64,000 bases of DNA from Mansonella perstans (GCA_037074765.1 JBAMDO010000047.1:1-64000); one strand, 5' to 3'. Positions 1 to 15,120 are shown, numbered from the stretch's first letter. Translations and numbers: made by a program. Notes: generated from the sequence alone by a model not told the origin.

Positions 1-2091
1 AAGAGGTTGACAAGTTCCGCATTACTTCGCTTCCACATTGTTTCTAATTCGTTATCATCATACTAAATGAATAACGCGGTTAACGGAATTTCCATAAATT
101 CAAATTTTTCGTTGAAGAAAAAATACTTACAAAAAACTAAAATTTTAAGTAAAAATATTTATATTAATACAGTGGCATAAAATTTTTCTTACCTAATAAT
201 AACAATACGATAAAATGCAAAATCAAATAATGTTACAAGAAGAAACAAACAAAAACGAATTTCACAAATTGCGACACTTTTTTCAAGTAATTAAACAACA
301 GCTTCTATTCCTACCCACCGATAAGTTTTTATTTTTAATTTTTTGATAAAATTTTCAATTCATGAAATATTCTAAACAAAAGCAAACTTTCCTTTTTTTT
401 AAACTTTCAAATTAATTTTGAAAAACATTAAATAAAATATTTCTTCAATAATTTTTCACATTTGAATTCTTGGTCATTTTTCCTTTCAGTGCTAACAGAT
501 AACAAAATGCTACAGCTATGAAAGTACTTTTCATTTTATGATTTTGACAGCAACACCAAACAACATTTGCCATATCATTAAGTATCAAATCACATTTCAA
601 CACAAATTATTTGTAACTTTAAATGCTCATTGATATTATTATTTTAAATACTAATTGGCATCATAATAATACAGTGATTTCAATGTTTACGTCAAAGTAT
701 GATTTCACAATTATTACAAAAAACGTCGCGAATTTTATTTTTCTCCCTGCATTAATTACATTGTCATGTGCATATATATATATTTGCTTATACCATAAAA
801 CATTACCGTGATTTTTTTCTGTTTTAAAATGAAGAAATTATTGTAGAAGTAAAAGGAGAGAAAATAAAGAATTATGAAATATTTCACTTCGAAAAATTTT
901 GCAAATAAGATGGCAGTAACTTTTTGAAGTTAAATTTGAAAATTGAAAAATAGCTTGCATGTGTTAACTTTTCGTAATGTATTTGATTTGAGTGTGAGAA
1001 AAATATTTGCAAAAAAAGGTGGCAAAATTGAGTTGACAGAAAATCAAACAGACACAGTTTCTCATTAATTTTCTTTCTATATGCTTGCTGATATGACTGC
1101 AGAAAAAAACAAGCTTAGAAATAATACAAATATTAAAAATTTTTTCTTTTCGATTCAATGATAGATTAGTAATTTTACAATTAAAAATAAATCTTTCGAA
1201 AATTTTGCATTGATAATTTTCATTTCAGAAAAATCAAAAGTAATACTGCAACTGAGCGATTAGCATATTTGGAAAAGAAAATATTGCGGTGAAGCAATAA
1301 ATTTTTAATGAATAGAACTAAAGTTTGATCAAATCAAATGATATCACATTGCATCACTCAAAGAATCATTCGTTCTATTCCCTTAAAATTAAATAAAAGT
1401 TTGTTTTCCGCGATTTTTCCTTCACTCTTTTTTTGCTTTTCAAATTGAGATAAATTACCCATTGAAATTAGATAATGAAATATCGCCGTGAACTATGAAT
1501 CAAAAGAGGTTAAAGCAATTTATTTAATGCTTGCTTGTTTCTCAAATCATATTCTTAAAATAACTCAAGTGACGGATTTTCAGCATATCTTTATTTAATT
1601 TTTTAATTAAATTTAAAGGCTTATTGTAATTTTATTTGCAAAATTTTTTTAAGTAAAATATCTTTTTTTCATTTCCTCTTTTTCAACTTCTGCCATAACT
1701 TCGACATTTTAAAACAGAAAAGAAAATTATTTTATAATATCAGCAAATGTAATATACACATGGCAATGTAATCAGTAATAATGAATTATCAATAAAAAAG
1801 TGGTCAAATTCTACCTGCTACTTCAAATTACTAAAAAATAAACATCAAGAATAAGTGCGAACGTGAGAACCAGCATAAATTTTCATAAAAATTTCATGGA
1901 CATAACAAAATTCTTCACTTTTAAAATTTCATTTCTTCATATTCGCTTTTCTATTCTTCTTTCCTTCATTTAAAAAATTTTTAACCTCACAATTGTTCCT
2001 TGGTTTTTAAGCCAAGTTTGATTCAACCAAAAAATTATTTTTATTTTCGGATAATAACCATTCACTTACCTTACAGAGTGAACTCAAATAA

Positions 2092-2124
<33 letters not shown>

Positions 2125-2934
2125 GACAAATGAAAGGAACAGATTTGAAAAACTTGAATGAAGCTTAATTCATTTCGGCCATTTTAACTGGGATTCGCCG
2201 GTATATTTGGAAGAATTCCGACTGAACAAAATGATTTTCGTATTACTTACTCTAGCGTTATCACTGACATATTTGAAAAGAATTTCAACTTGTCATAACA
2301 TTTGTCATTTAAAAATGTAATCGAATATAACTTTGGAAGAATCTTAACTAACTGATGATAATTTCCGCACTTTTTACACCAAAATTTAGAAATAAATGAC
2401 TAAATTATATATCGATATTTAATGATGAAATTCATATATGACTTTTGCTTAGTTAAATTAATAGCAACGAATTTTATTTCAGCTATAAAATTTTTGCCAG
2501 AAAAATGATTCAATTGATGCATCCAGTGAACCAATATCTTAAATCTCACAGTTTGTTTGAGAGAAAATAATCAAAAGTACTGCATGTAAATTAATTTTTT
2601 TCATCAGATGATCCATTTCATTTCTGATTATTTTCGCTTCTTTTAGTAACAATTGAAACAATTTACTGTTTACAGCAGCATTTTTTTAAGGACAAGGACT
2701 CCAACTATGTGACCCAATTTTCACTCTTCATTAAATCAATCAAAATGATTTTCTGTTTGCATATACTACATGATCAATCATCAATATGAATAGGTGTCAT
2801 CATTGTTTCAATCAGATGCTCTTCTAGCATGACTGATATCAAACTATCGCTATCATTATAATAAAATAATTAAGTTGTAATAAATATAATAAAAGCCTAA
2901 AAAATAATTGATTTTGTAATGTGAATATACTCAC
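1..2934. other. Non-coding AT-rich stretch
   Basis: I see no convincing exon chain on either strand. The open frames here are short, low-complexity and lack splice-consistent neighbours. A poly-A run of about 30 bases lies at 2092-2122. The region is downstream of the tentative small secreted-protein gene (minus strand) and may hold its 3' exons or UTR. Confidence 0.5.
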
Positions 2935-3408
2935 ACCCAGGATTACTATACAAAGATTGAAACAAACATTTTGAGCATTTCGAGTTTCATGATTCTCATT
3001 TGTATCATTATAATTGCTAGTATAGTCTTTCTTAAGCAATAAATTTTACCTAATGCAACATAAACAAACAATTTAGACATTAAACAGCCGATAAGCAACA
3101 AAAGAAACAAATTATCTCTTAAATACTAAATAGCAAAAATTTATGCGATGAGAAATATTTCGTTCATCGGGTAAAAATATGCTAGAACAATATGATGGTA
3201 AGATTGACAAATTTATAAATGAAAATATTTTAATAATTACTATTCATTACCATTTTTTTTTTTAAATTATCGTTTTAAATTGTGATAAATTATAATAGCT
3301 TACCACTGGCTCATCAACAGCAGAAGCTGATGCAAGTGTAACAGTTATAATGAGAAGTGAGAAAGTAGGAAGAGTATTTTTGCTGATGTTACTTACCACA
3401 GTCATCAT
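2935..3408 (-). CDS. Tentative small secreted or single-pass protein, partial
   Basis: I do not recognise this gene. Exon 3304-3408 (minus) encodes 35 residues. They start Met-Met-Thr, continue with a hydrophobic stretch ending in an ASASA-type site like a signal peptidase motif, then VDEPV, and end at a GTAAGC donor in phase 0. A second possible exon, 2935-3030, keeps phase 0 and encodes 32 Asn-rich residues ending in a short hydrophobic run (VCFNLCIVILG) before a GTGAGT donor. A possible terminal exon near 2160-2210 is too weak to fix. An alternative longer 5' frame also starts upstream of the signal-like segment. Because both signals are short, this could be a chance open frame. The signal-peptide shape plus two consistent donors are the only support. 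Confidence 0.33.
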
Positions 3409-4397
3409 CGAAATGATTACTATTAAAATGCATGGATTTGCGATAAGAAAGGCTGATACGCCCCTCGTAATTTACAATGTTTACGGATACTGCCCAACTC
3501 CGCCTTCGAAATTTCATGTATCCGAATGAGAAGGCACAACTAATATTTAATTAGATATGATAATGTTGTGATTATTTGAAAAGCTCCAAAATCGGAATAG
3601 CATAATCGCTGATTTTTTAAATGAGAATTATACTTACAACCAAGGCTACTTTGGAATCGTACACTAATGCGGTTTAAAACCATAATAATAAAAAATTTGA
3701 TAATATTATTTGTTTGCTTTCCAAAATGAAAACTTTTAGTCTAAAGTAATATCGAATATAACTGATAGAAGTATAACACAAATATTACAAATTTCTATCA
3801 AATTATCAACATAATTATTTTTTTTGAACAACAATCACAGCAGTGAAATAGTAACTGTTCAGCCTACTTATTTGCACTAGAAAAAAACAGTTGAAGAATC
3901 CAGAAAAACAAGAAGTTCGTAGTCATCAAGAAGTTCATTCCTCAAGATGTCAATTCGATAATGAAAGTACTGTCGAAAATTTAAATACTAACATAACTAT
4001 AACAAAATAATTACGACGGCACCTATAAGGCCTGTAAGTAACTGATCATAATAAGAAAGTTCCGTAATGCCAAATAACGGAGAAATCAGTAATGTTACAA
4101 TATTTATAATTATTATATGACAGAAATAACTGTGTCATATAAGTTCATATCATAACAGAACAATTATTAACATAGCTTTGGTGAACATAATACTGAAGAA
4201 TAAAATAAATTTAAACCATTCCCTTGCTACTTTTATTAATGAAGGAACAATTGATAATAAGCGTGAATGAAATCAAAACATTAGCACCAGATTATGGATT
4301 ATCAACTATCTAAGCACACGGAAAATCCAAAAATGAAAAAAGAAACCAGCACTGATGGAGAAAGAGAAGATGAGAGAAAAATTTTCCCGTTTCTCAA

Positions 4398-7300
4398 TCA
4401 TACAGGTCTTCGGGAGCCTGATAAACGTAATTTTTCAATTCTATTCTGCAAGTGACGATTTGTCTCTTTGGCTTCGTCCAGAGCATTATCCTTATCACGA
4501 AGCTGCAATAAATTTCGAGAATATAATCATCCATCATTATGGACCAACCATATATTCATAATTAAATTAATTCAATATGTGTAAGTTAATCAGTTTACAT
4601 TTCCCTACTATGAATGTAACAAAAGTAAATTAAGCACAAATATGAATAATCACTATCCAAACAAAAGAAGCAAACAAAACAAAATGTAGGTTGGAAATCT
4701 TTTCTGATTTAAGGTCTTTCCACCGTCACATTATTTGGTGCTACAATTCAAAAAGCTTTCTAACAAAAACTGGAAAAAGTGAAGCCGTGAAAAAAAAATT
4801 ATTCTTTCTTCTTCCCCACTTTCTTAGAAGTTATATTCAACATTCTTTGCTAAATGAATAGTTGGACACATAACAAAAAATGAAAAAATAAAGCTTATAC
4901 ATTTTTTTTTATTTTGATGAATGCAACTTTGTACATTGGACAAAGAATTCGATAGAACTACTTTATAGCAGTAAGTCATAACCTAAGATTATTTATGTAG
5001 TTTTATTAATTTCAAAATGTGCCCATTAATCTCTTTTATCAAACAATATTTCGTTTTGACATTCTAATCATTACATAAGAATAATTTTATTAAGTTCCTT
5101 CATTTACCCGAAAAAAATCATAGTCAATATTTATTTGTATAATCTTTGATTTCTGTTTATCTTCAAATTTGTATCATCTACAACACTCATTAATTTGAAC
5201 CAGTTCCTAAACTCACAGATATTTCTGTCGCTTTGTCAAAAATTTTGAAAATATTTTCATATGCATTTCCATTTTACGGCTAAATTACCGTGTGAAATAC
5301 AATATTTGACCCTTGCTCCATCAGAAGAATGTGATAATAGTATTGTTAAGTTTAAAGAAGCAGCACAGAAACATCGATATTTCAAGGTATCAATAACAGC
5401 TTTCGGTCTTCCAAACAAAGAAAACAGCCTACCTCCTTTTTCAGCTGTCGATTTTGAGATTTTAATTCAGCAAGCTCTTTTTCCGCTTGTTCAGCAGTTG
5501 CTTTATACCTTTTCAACTGCCCATCTACACGTATCAGCTATAAAAAAAACATCGGTCATACTCCATTTATGATGTACGTTCACAGAAAGAAAAAAGGGCA
5601 AAAGCAGTCTAACTTCTCATCGGATTCTTTACAAATGCAAATTTCTTTAAATTCAGTTCATAATAAATCAAATTTTTTAAGGACTACGATATAAAAACTT
5701 TCTGATTCAATGAAAAATAAATTATTCAAACAAAAAATTAATTTTTAAATCAAATGATATTAAGGACCAACATTGCCCTGATAATTCGTATTTTCACGTT
5801 CTGCTTCTTGCAATTTAAACTTGATTTCTGCTAGCTGTTTTGCTGCATCTCCTGAAATGATTTCGAAATTAATAGCTTATGTGAAAATGTCAATAATTTA
5901 ATCTATACGGATTCTATTATCTGCCGGATACTTCGTTGATTAATGTACCAGATGATGGTATATTTCCAATATTCCCGAATACATAATATGCTGCAGTTGA
6001 AATGAAGAATAGCAATATTCAGGCATTACTATAGCAAGAATAGCATTCATAATGCATAACAGTCCATTAACACTAACATCCAATGAAAATTATTATGCAA
6101 ATTCGCCTACTGTCTAAATGAGATGCTAAAGATTAACACTGGAACTATGCTATCTCAAAAATAATTTCACAAGAAAAAAACGAGGAAAAAGCCTAATGCA
6201 TACTTTGTAATTCATCACCGAATAAACCATTCTGGGCGTTGTTCATAAGATCAGCACGGGCTGTTCTTCTTATATATAATGACTGCTCCGCTTCTTCCAC
6301 TTGTTGTCGCATTTTTTTGTTCTAGAAAAATTTTTGGATGAAAATTACTGTAATGTACTGCGAAATAAATTGGAAAAAAAGACGAACATTGCATGGGATA
6401 TCTCAATAAGCCAGTAGATAATCATTGCCATTTTTGAAAAATTAATATTGTTCTAGTGTTAATGTACTAAAATTGTTCGAAAACTTACCACATCAACTAA
6501 TCTTCTCACTTTTTCATCTATTGAAGAGGAACCAGGAACTGCTTTTTCAACAAGTGCTAAAGTTGTTTGAGAAAATATCAGTGGAGTTATTTGGCTGAAA
6601 TATAACAGCTTTGTAATCAAATTTAATCAAAATCAATAATGATAATTACAAAATCCTTTGCAATTATTTAATAAGTATATCATTCGTGAGTATATCATTA
6701 ACAAATAAAACATTAAAAAGTCAACAAAACATTCCGTAACAGATCCCCTGAATTATCTATTCTGGCTTTGAACTGAGGTAATAACGAATTCAAAAAAAAC
6801 TTCGATATGAAGCTCCAAATTTTGCATACAACCATAACATTAAAAAAAACACTATAGACGAACTGATAACGATTCGAAATGTAAACTGTATAATTAAAGA
6901 TCAAAATCAAATAATGCAAGATTTTCCAAATGAATTTCAATATACGTGATACATGAAATTTCAGCTAGTTTTTTTTTCATAACCTTTCATTTTTATATTG
7001 GAATTTCATAATCAATATAGATAAAATTTCATAATTAGTGGAAAATAAAAATTAGCAACGACTCTCAACCATTCAATGCATATTTAAATTGTAATTTATT
7101 TAGAAATCTGTCCATTTATCTCTTGAAATTTTCTCATCATTTAGTCTCACTTGGAATTTCATGCTGTTAGTGTTTGCTTGTTGATGCTTTTCGCTCTACT
7201 AAAGCCCTAATATTAAGAAGAAAGATCTCGGAGATTTCAATTCAAAAAAGAAGTATGTTTAACTGGTTTCAAATTCTCATATAATTTAAAATACCTATGT

Positions 7301-10300
7301 TTACTTATAATCTGCATTCAAAAGAAACCAGTATTAAATTACCTATGTTTACTTATAATCTGCACTCAAAAGAAACTAGTATCTTCCGAATTTATCACGC
7401 ATTGAAGCATAGATAAACACATAACCAAATCACGCAAGAAGTTTTTTTCCCATGTTTTTCCCCTCTACAAAGACTCAAGTTCAATGATCATTATCTTAAG
7501 GAAAGTAAATCTTTAAAATTGTGATCAGGAAAGTTCGAACTGGCATTGAACCTGTCATGGAAAGTCTTTCGATGTACGTGGTTCCTAAATTATCTGGATT
7601 TCCCAAGTATATTTTCAGCTGATCATTTCAGATCCTTCTGAAATTCCCGTTTTCTAAATGTCACGCAAAACTCTCCTGTTTCAATAATGGATGATTAATT
7701 CCGTTGTAAAAAATGATTAATTCCGTTGTAAAAACAAGCAGTGAAAAATTACAACCGTTTATAACGAAGTGCTGTGCTTTGGAACATTCCAACATAACAA
7801 AAAAAAGGTGTCAATGAATACACACTAAAAGTACACACGACTAGAGTGACTAGCGTGTGCGGTGAACTCATGAATGATACCAGTAAAGGCAAAAAAACAT
7901 TTTAACATTGAAGCTGAATAAATTCGGGAACGATGAAATTAGTGATTCATGAATCAATGATCTGACTGTTATATTTGAAGACTACGGTTAATTTTTCTTC
8001 TATTATATCGTAAAAAGGTGATGAATTACATCTCCAAAAATTATTTCATTATTAATGAAATAATTTTTCACTGAATTAGGCTCGAACGAAATTTATGAAA
8101 GGCAATGTACCTCCGAGCTTGAAATATAGTAACAAATTTCACGAAAAAGACTTACACATTAATTGTGCCATTCGTCAATGTATCGTCAGACTGTTCTTGC
8201 TCTGCCAAAATTAACCCGTTTTCCTACAAAAAAAATTAATTCTAATCTGTTTTCGAAGCCCAGTACAGAAAATCCAGGAAAAACGAAAACATCTTCGAAA
8301 ATTATGCCTAACTTATTCATCAGAAATCGATTAATGAACAATTTATATTCAAGTTACTCTTTTGAATTGCTGCATTTTTTTTTTGGTTTTTAAAAAACAA
8401 ATGAATAAATAGGAAATTCAAGTATATTTCAGCAGCAATTGTATTAAACACAACTATTAAAACATAGTCATCTATAATTATAAAGCTACCCGTATAATTT
8501 GATCGCGCTGCGCTATTTCGGATCGTAATGCTGTATGTTGAGCATTTAGACTATCAACTGTACGTTTCAGCATTTTCACTTCCTGAATTATTTGATAACA
8601 GTTTATGTAGATTATAATCTTAAAATGAATGAATTTTATGTTCCCAGTCTTTGGAACAAATTTTACTTGCTGAAATTAATATCCATTTTACTTTTAGTAA
8701 CGAATATTTAAAATTTTCGTAAGTACGAGAACAAACATTTAATATTTTCATATCCAACCGCACTATGTAATACTTCTACCATAAGTAGATCTGCAAACAT
8801 TCTAAAAAATCATGAGGTTAGCAGAAGTTTATTGTTCCAATCTCAAGCTTCACCAATCGAGTACTGGGTTTATCCTTTAACTTTGATGGAAAATGGTTAT
8901 TAAATAAAAAAATTAACAATATTAAAGCCAGGTACAGCAAAAGTAACTAACAGTAGTTAGATCTCGAGATTCCCGAATGGCTTGTGATAATAGTTGCTCT
9001 TTCTCCTCCATATCATCTTTCAATAGATCAATTTCATACAATAAAGCCGACTTCTCGTTATCTAACTGGGAATACATGAACATAGCTCGTTGAAATTTGT
9101 TTTGTAAATCGCTTACTTCCTCCTTAAAATATTCAGCTACAAAAAAATTCTGCAAAACAAACCACTTCATTTTTATTTTCAATTGAAACCAATCAAAAAT
9201 CTCCAAAAAAAAACGAACATTGCCCAGTAATCAATTTTCGTAAATCGCAAACCAAAGCTTTTACGTATGCAAGGGTGCAAAATTAAAACAAAAACCTTCA
9301 GCGCTGCCCGCTCCAATGATTTGATATCTCTGGACGGCGTACCGCCTCGAGATGTTGATGTCGTAGGAATGTTGTCTTTCTGAACCACGCCAAACACATG
9401 CATTAGTAATAATCAAAAAAATTGAAAAAGTGACCATAAAAAATTGATTAACAGTTATTAAAAGTTTAACAGGTTGTCAAAATACAAGTAGTTTTTCAGC
9501 AATACGATAACAAAACTTTCAGTAGAATTATTCCGCTCAACTTCTGTAAAATAAGTAGAAGCAAAAATAATTTTAAAAAAGAGCTTAGCATGCAGTTGCA
9601 ACTATCAAAAAACGAAATAAGTTATAATTAATTAAAAAGATTGAAACTTTCTGAATTAGTAGTTTTGTTCCTACATATGACAGCTTGTAAATTTTATAAG
9701 AGTATTATTAGACATATAATCGATATGGTACCAGTTTTAATAAGACAGGAATCAAGCTTTTAATTGCAAACGTTAATGAGAGAACAATCAGTGAAGAATA
9801 TCAAAAGATATCTCTCAACGCAAAGTGAAATGAATCGCAAGGCGCTTAAATTAAAGCGAGTAAAAGTAAAAGCACGAAGACAAATACTGAAAAAAGACTT
9901 ACAATGTCCTCATCATCGCCTTTGCAACCATCTGTTTCAGCCTGTAAAATAATATCAAAAGTGAGAACAAAGTATCAGATAGATCGAAATTTTTGCAATC
10001 ATTATTGTCTCCTTTCATCTCAACAACTGTTTAAAAGCTTGACTTTATTTCGGCATTTGCTATTAAGAAAAATATCTCTTGCAAAGCTTAAAATTCATCT
10101 AAGAAACTTCGAATAAATAAAGCTTAATTGAATTAACAGAATATTTGAAACAATTAGGTGTGGCAGAATGAATTTTTCGAGTAATACATGGTTATCAATG
10201 AAGTTATGGAGTTTCAAGTTTTAAAAATCTATATGACTTAAGTCTCCTCGATAGCAAGTGTATCAAGGGATGGAATGTACGATTATCAAACTGAATGGAA

Positions 10301-11839
10301 GCAATGGTAAATTTACCAAAATAAATTTAGTAAAAAAGATTCAGTGAAAAAAAAATTTAGTAGTGGTAAATTTACCTGTTACAATACTATCAATTTTGCA
10401 TTTTCCTCATGTTTTCGATTCTGTTACATTTATTTAAGAAGGTATCTTTTATTAAATTAACATGTTTTGGGAAGTCGGAGAAAGCAACGACAACATGCAC
10501 TACTGCGGTAAAAAAAACGACACTAATAAAGCTACCATTTCTGCGCCCATAACGAAGTACTAAAAAACCAGTTCCGGGAAAATAATTGTTATGGAGAAAA
10601 AAAGTTTAACAGAATAAAAACTTGTTATCATTACGGTTTTATTTTCCTTACATAAAATGCATCCCAATTCAAAACTATAACGAAGAAAAATTAACTGTTC
10701 CTTTCTTTTCTCTTTCTACTTCTACTGTTAAGATGTGGTAGAACTAAAAGATTACTTCGGAGTAAAGCAGCTTTGATTAAAAGATTTGTGGAAAATATAA
10801 TCCCTTCACTCAGTTTTGATCATTTTTCAGAATTTTTCATTCTTAAATCATTCGCTTCATTGCATTTTTATGAAATCGGTCAATAAGAACGCATACAATT
10901 TTTATTTTCTTTTGTCGTCGCCTATTTTAATGAATGTATCTGCTCAAGGCAATTATTATTATTTATATTTATGTATACAATACCAAATGACTATTTCTTT
11001 CAGTATTTTTAAGAAATTCGGCTCATTTCGTACAAATACTACTTTATTGTTCAGCAAGCTTCACCTTAGTTTTACTAAGGCAGAAAAAAAAGCTTTTCTG
11101 AGGTTTTTTTTTAATTTTTTTTTTTTTTTTTTTTTTAATAATAACAGTAATGACGATGGTGTTGATGGAATGATAACGACAGTGATAATAATAATCATAA
11201 AAGTTACAGCAATATTTATAGTTGTAATGATAATCAAATGAAATATGATGTTACCTCCCGATATTGCTTTTCTAGCTGCTCTAAACGTATCTGACGCGCT
11301 TCTTCACGAGCCTGTCTTTTACGAGTCAATCGTTCTTCTGCCTGGAGGAATCCATAATTTTAATTAAATTTAAGCATAACAATATAGAGTACTACAATGT
11401 CCCTTTTCTTAACTTGTAGATTGAAATTTAAACAGATTAAAGTAAAACTGGATGATGCCATAAAATAAACCAAATAAAGAAAATTTTAAAAAAGTCATTT
11501 TACAAATAATAACTATATCCGATAATATGGAAAATGAATGAAAGATAACCGGTTTTAAGTTTTGACATTTGGTCTTTAGATAAATCTAAAGTTTCCAGAA
11601 AAAATTTTTCGGAGACCTGCAATTTACATATAAATATTGGCTAAAACAAATTTAAATCTTTCATTTTAAATTAATTCCTTCCTTCTTTGTCATCATTTTC
11701 TATACAATGGTACTACAATTATGGTCGAGTATATTGCTCAAGGGTCGCTTACATTTCGAGAAATTCGGTCGAGTACTTGTTCTTCTGCCGTTTGTCGACT
11801 CATTACACGTCTTCTACCTCCACTGTAGTTAACACTCAT
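4398..11839 (-). CDS. flap-1: LRRFIP-type coiled-coil protein (Flightless-I-associated), complete
   Basis: Twelve phase-consistent exons (minus, 5' to 3'): 11753-11839, 11255-11341, 9903-9941, 9296-9379, 8952-9149, 8490-8582, 8156-8223, 6489-6594, 6204-6321, 5772-5851, 5433-5537, 4398-4502. Together they give 389 residues. The N-terminus carries the family block [20 protein letters not shown] (exon 2). A Ser/Thr linker (about 59-99) follows, then an almost continuous coiled coil. It includes the LRRFIP hallmarks [20 protein letters not shown] (exon 5), QRDQIIR (exon 6), ELQRDA (exon 9/10 junction) and [15 protein letters not shown] (exon 11). In vertebrates LRRFIP1/2 bind the leucine-rich repeats of Flightless-I and act in actin, Wnt and nucleic-acid-sensing contexts; C. 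elegans has one member. The start is the first Met before the conserved block. The intron before the last exon and exons 10-11 use weak donors (GTTGGT, GTAGGC). Introns of 1-2 kb make it much longer than its coding length. Confidence 0.9.
7293..7388. repeat. Two-copy 48-bp tandem duplication in a flap-1 intron
   Basis: Two adjacent near-identical 48-bp units begin with ACCTATGTTTACTTATAATC at 7293 and 7341. They lie in the long intron between flap-1 exons 7 and 8. A shorter 23-bp duplication (TGATTAATTCCGTTGTAAAA) sits nearby at about 7690-7735. Confidence 0.8.
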
Positions 11840-14800
11840 TCTATAAATGAAAAATATCACATGCAATTTAAATTATATCAAAATTAAAAATATCACAAAA
11901 AATAACAATTTCAATAAATTATATTAAATTAAACTTTTTCTGATATGCATTCATAATATTTGTTATATTATTACACACAGTAATACAATCGGGCTTTAAT
12001 ATTATGCAATTGTATGTTAAGAAATAACTGATAAGCTATCTATCATTATCAATAGTTAGTATATTTCGATTTAACTACATAGAATAAAGAAATATAAAAA
12101 TTTTAAGATTGCATTGCATATTTTTGTAATTTAAATTATACGCTACTTATGCTAATCAGTAAAATCTATGTAAACATTAGTAGCTTCATTTAAACTAATT
12201 AATAATTAGGAGTAAGTTGAAAAATTACGACGATATTTAATTGCCAATGATTATTACGTAGCGCAATGATAAAATCAGGCCCGGGCTAAGTTCTATACAA
12301 ACACGTTTCTCTTCACGTGTAAATCTCTTTTATGTTGCTATGACTTTAAGGCCTAAAATTATTGATATTAAAGAAAATTTTTGATACCGTAAAAATGAAT
12401 TATCAGTGATGAAATAACATCACATACACATCTATGATACTATTTTTACTACATAGTCCGAGCTGTGCGTATGACAAAGCAAGACCCGACCCGTCAAACT
12501 ATATGAGTCAGTGAGATAATGCAATTCGTGTATGGAGACGTATGTAGGAGGATAAAAGCTTTACGTAGATGGTCACGTAATGTTTTGGTCTTTGAAGACT
12601 TATCTGAAATAAATGCATTAGGATTTATAATGGTTTAAAATCATTTATGGTTTATTTTAATCTCAATTGATACTACATTTAGAAGCAATTGAAAACTTTT
12701 TACTTTATAGTTTAGCCAGAAACGTCGCTTTTTCACGTATAAGTTTTCATTATCTTTTTATTTTCCATGTATTTTCCTTAATTCAAACTTTTTCTCAGCT
12801 TGAATTTTCATTCACTTATAATATTTTTGTAATAAATTAATTAGGAGCTATAATTTTTTGACAGAAATCTTTCTGATTCTAAAAATTTTATTTGTCCTCT
12901 TTTAATTATCGTTTTATTAGTATGCTTATATGAAGAGTAAGTTTTTATGTTAATTTGAAAGCTTTTAGATAAATTTATCATTTCTTTTGCTGACCTCTTG
13001 TTGACCTCTTGTTTGACTTCTTACTGTTTGTAAATTCATTCTCCTTAGATTATTGTTGCTTCATTGTATAATTTTATTTTAAAATTTTTAAATTCCTTAA
13101 AATATTAACATTGTATGATGATTGATCAGTCTATCACACACAAATATTTTTGTTGCTTATATTAAACTTCCTAAAACAGGTTTCTTATCTGTAATTATTT
13201 TAATAGCAATCTCAAAAATGCTTCTACAATAGTTTCTTTTTCTCAAAATGGCTAATCTAAAGAGAGAGAGAGAGAGAGAGAGAAAGAAAGAAAGAGAGAG
13301 AGAGAGGGACTTTAAGAGTGGTGCTTATTGTCAATTCTATCGTATTATTGTATTGCTATTTCAATGGGTTAAATTTAAATTGCAATTTGGTAATTTAATT
13401 TATTTGTTAATTTATAAAATATAATTCAAAATATAACAATGAAAGATTGCTGAAAATGTAAACTTTAATTCTTATTTATCAGAATTTTGTTTTCTTTTTT
13501 TGCTTTTTTTGTTTTTTACTTTGAAGTTTTCAAAAAAGAATTTAAAAACATTCAAATTGTTTGTGTAAGCGAACAAACATACTCTCATCTACTAGAATTT
13601 TCATATAAAATTGAAAAAAATGAATGCTATAAATTAATTGATGAAATTTTTTATTTCATAAATCAATTTGTATATAGAAGATACTGCAATCTTTTTCTTT
13701 TGCTTGCATACATTTTGTTAATTTTTCAATTTTTGTGAAATTAATTGAAGAGATAGAAATGGGACAATTTACAGGAGTCAAAGTTCAATAAAGTAGCACA
13801 AAGTGAGTGCATTGAATTTAATTTAAACTGTCCTTTGTTTCTTAACTTTGTGATCAACTAAATTTTCTTTTCTTAGCGAATCTTTTAAAGACAATTATTT
13901 TCAGAGGAATAAGATAACCATGAAAAAATTTGTTGTAGCTTTAGAAATGCTTTGAAAAAATAAATTCAAGTTGAAAAATTTTTTAAAAATTATATCGTTA
14001 GAGATATTCTTCTATCGCACTGAAATTTCGTTGCTCAGTCTACGATTGATTTCTTGCTGATTCTTCTAGTTAAGTTCATGTTTGTTAAATTATGTATAAG
14101 TGAAATTAATTTGTTTTTTCTTATGTTTGTTAGATGAATCAGAAGGACAAAATGGCCAATCACTAAATTGTACATTTTTATGTTTTCTCTTATCAATTCT
14201 TACTTATCAGTTGATATCAGACTTGAATGTAAGTGCAGTACCGTTTAATATGTATCTGTTTTAAAAAGAAAACAATGAACATTGATTGTTTTTTTTATTT
14301 GCACGTTTGTTTTTTCTTTTCTCATCTTTAAAGCTAAATTCATTCAAGATTGTTGTACTGACAGCTATGTATGGCTTTCATTAAATTTATTCTTTAATTA
14401 TATGTTTTTAATTATTTACTATAAATATGATTATGTTGGAATAATAATCAATTACGTCAAAGGCATTGCAAACGTTAAAAGTAATTAGAAATGTTGTTGA
14501 TTCTGTCATTGATGCTTGCTTTACTTTTATATCGATGCCCAAATTGTTAGTTTATTCAAATCCAGAAAATATATAATTTACTTCTTATAATCTACAGAAA
14601 AAAAAGGCGTGTGGAATAAGCTTGTCCGCTATCAGGAATGAATATTTTATAGCTGATAACTGATCATAATCACTAATTATAATGGTTATCATTAATCATA
14701 ATCATCATTAATCAAAATCACTAAGATCATAATCACCCATCATAACTGATAAGTTGAGATGATAAATAACGGTAATAAGAGAATTTCATTATTGCTATCT

Positions 14801-15120
14801 TTGTTGAAGCATTCATTGATCAAGCATATTTCTATTTGGACTTTTTTTTAACATCATTTTGAAGAACTTTCATCAGTTTGTTTGTTTAGCTGATGCTTAT
14901 TGTACTTTTTTTTTTTGAACTATTTCATCGGTATTGATTTTTTGTTTCTTGATTTGATATTCTATTTCACTCTTTCTTTTTTAATCTTTGTAAAATAGTG
15001 AATTACTTAGCATATAATTAAATAATACTTGTCTTAGTTAATTAAGCAGCATTTTATATATGCTACTTTATTGTTTTAATTTTATTTATGCGATGAAATT
15101 AAGAATTTATATTTACTTCC
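11840..15120. other. Intergenic region between divergent flap-1 and kinase genes
   Basis: No supported gene. The two flanking genes diverge from here, so it should contain both promoters, but no specific element can be named. It holds a purine microsatellite (13259-13309) and AT-rich TCATAATCA-like direct repeats at about 14660-14750. A patch of higher GC at about 12275-12560 has no open frame I can assign. Confidence 0.6.
13259..13309. repeat. GA microsatellite
   Basis: About 50 bp of (GA)n with a central (GAAA)n interruption, visible directly, in the intergenic region upstream of the kinase gene. Confidence 0.95.

Noticed and set aside
10816..11241. 141-codon plus-strand frame rich in Phe and Ile
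   Set aside because: It contains a poly-T run and a Val/Ile-type repeat from ATA/ATC triplets, and lies in a flap-1 intron with no splice signals.
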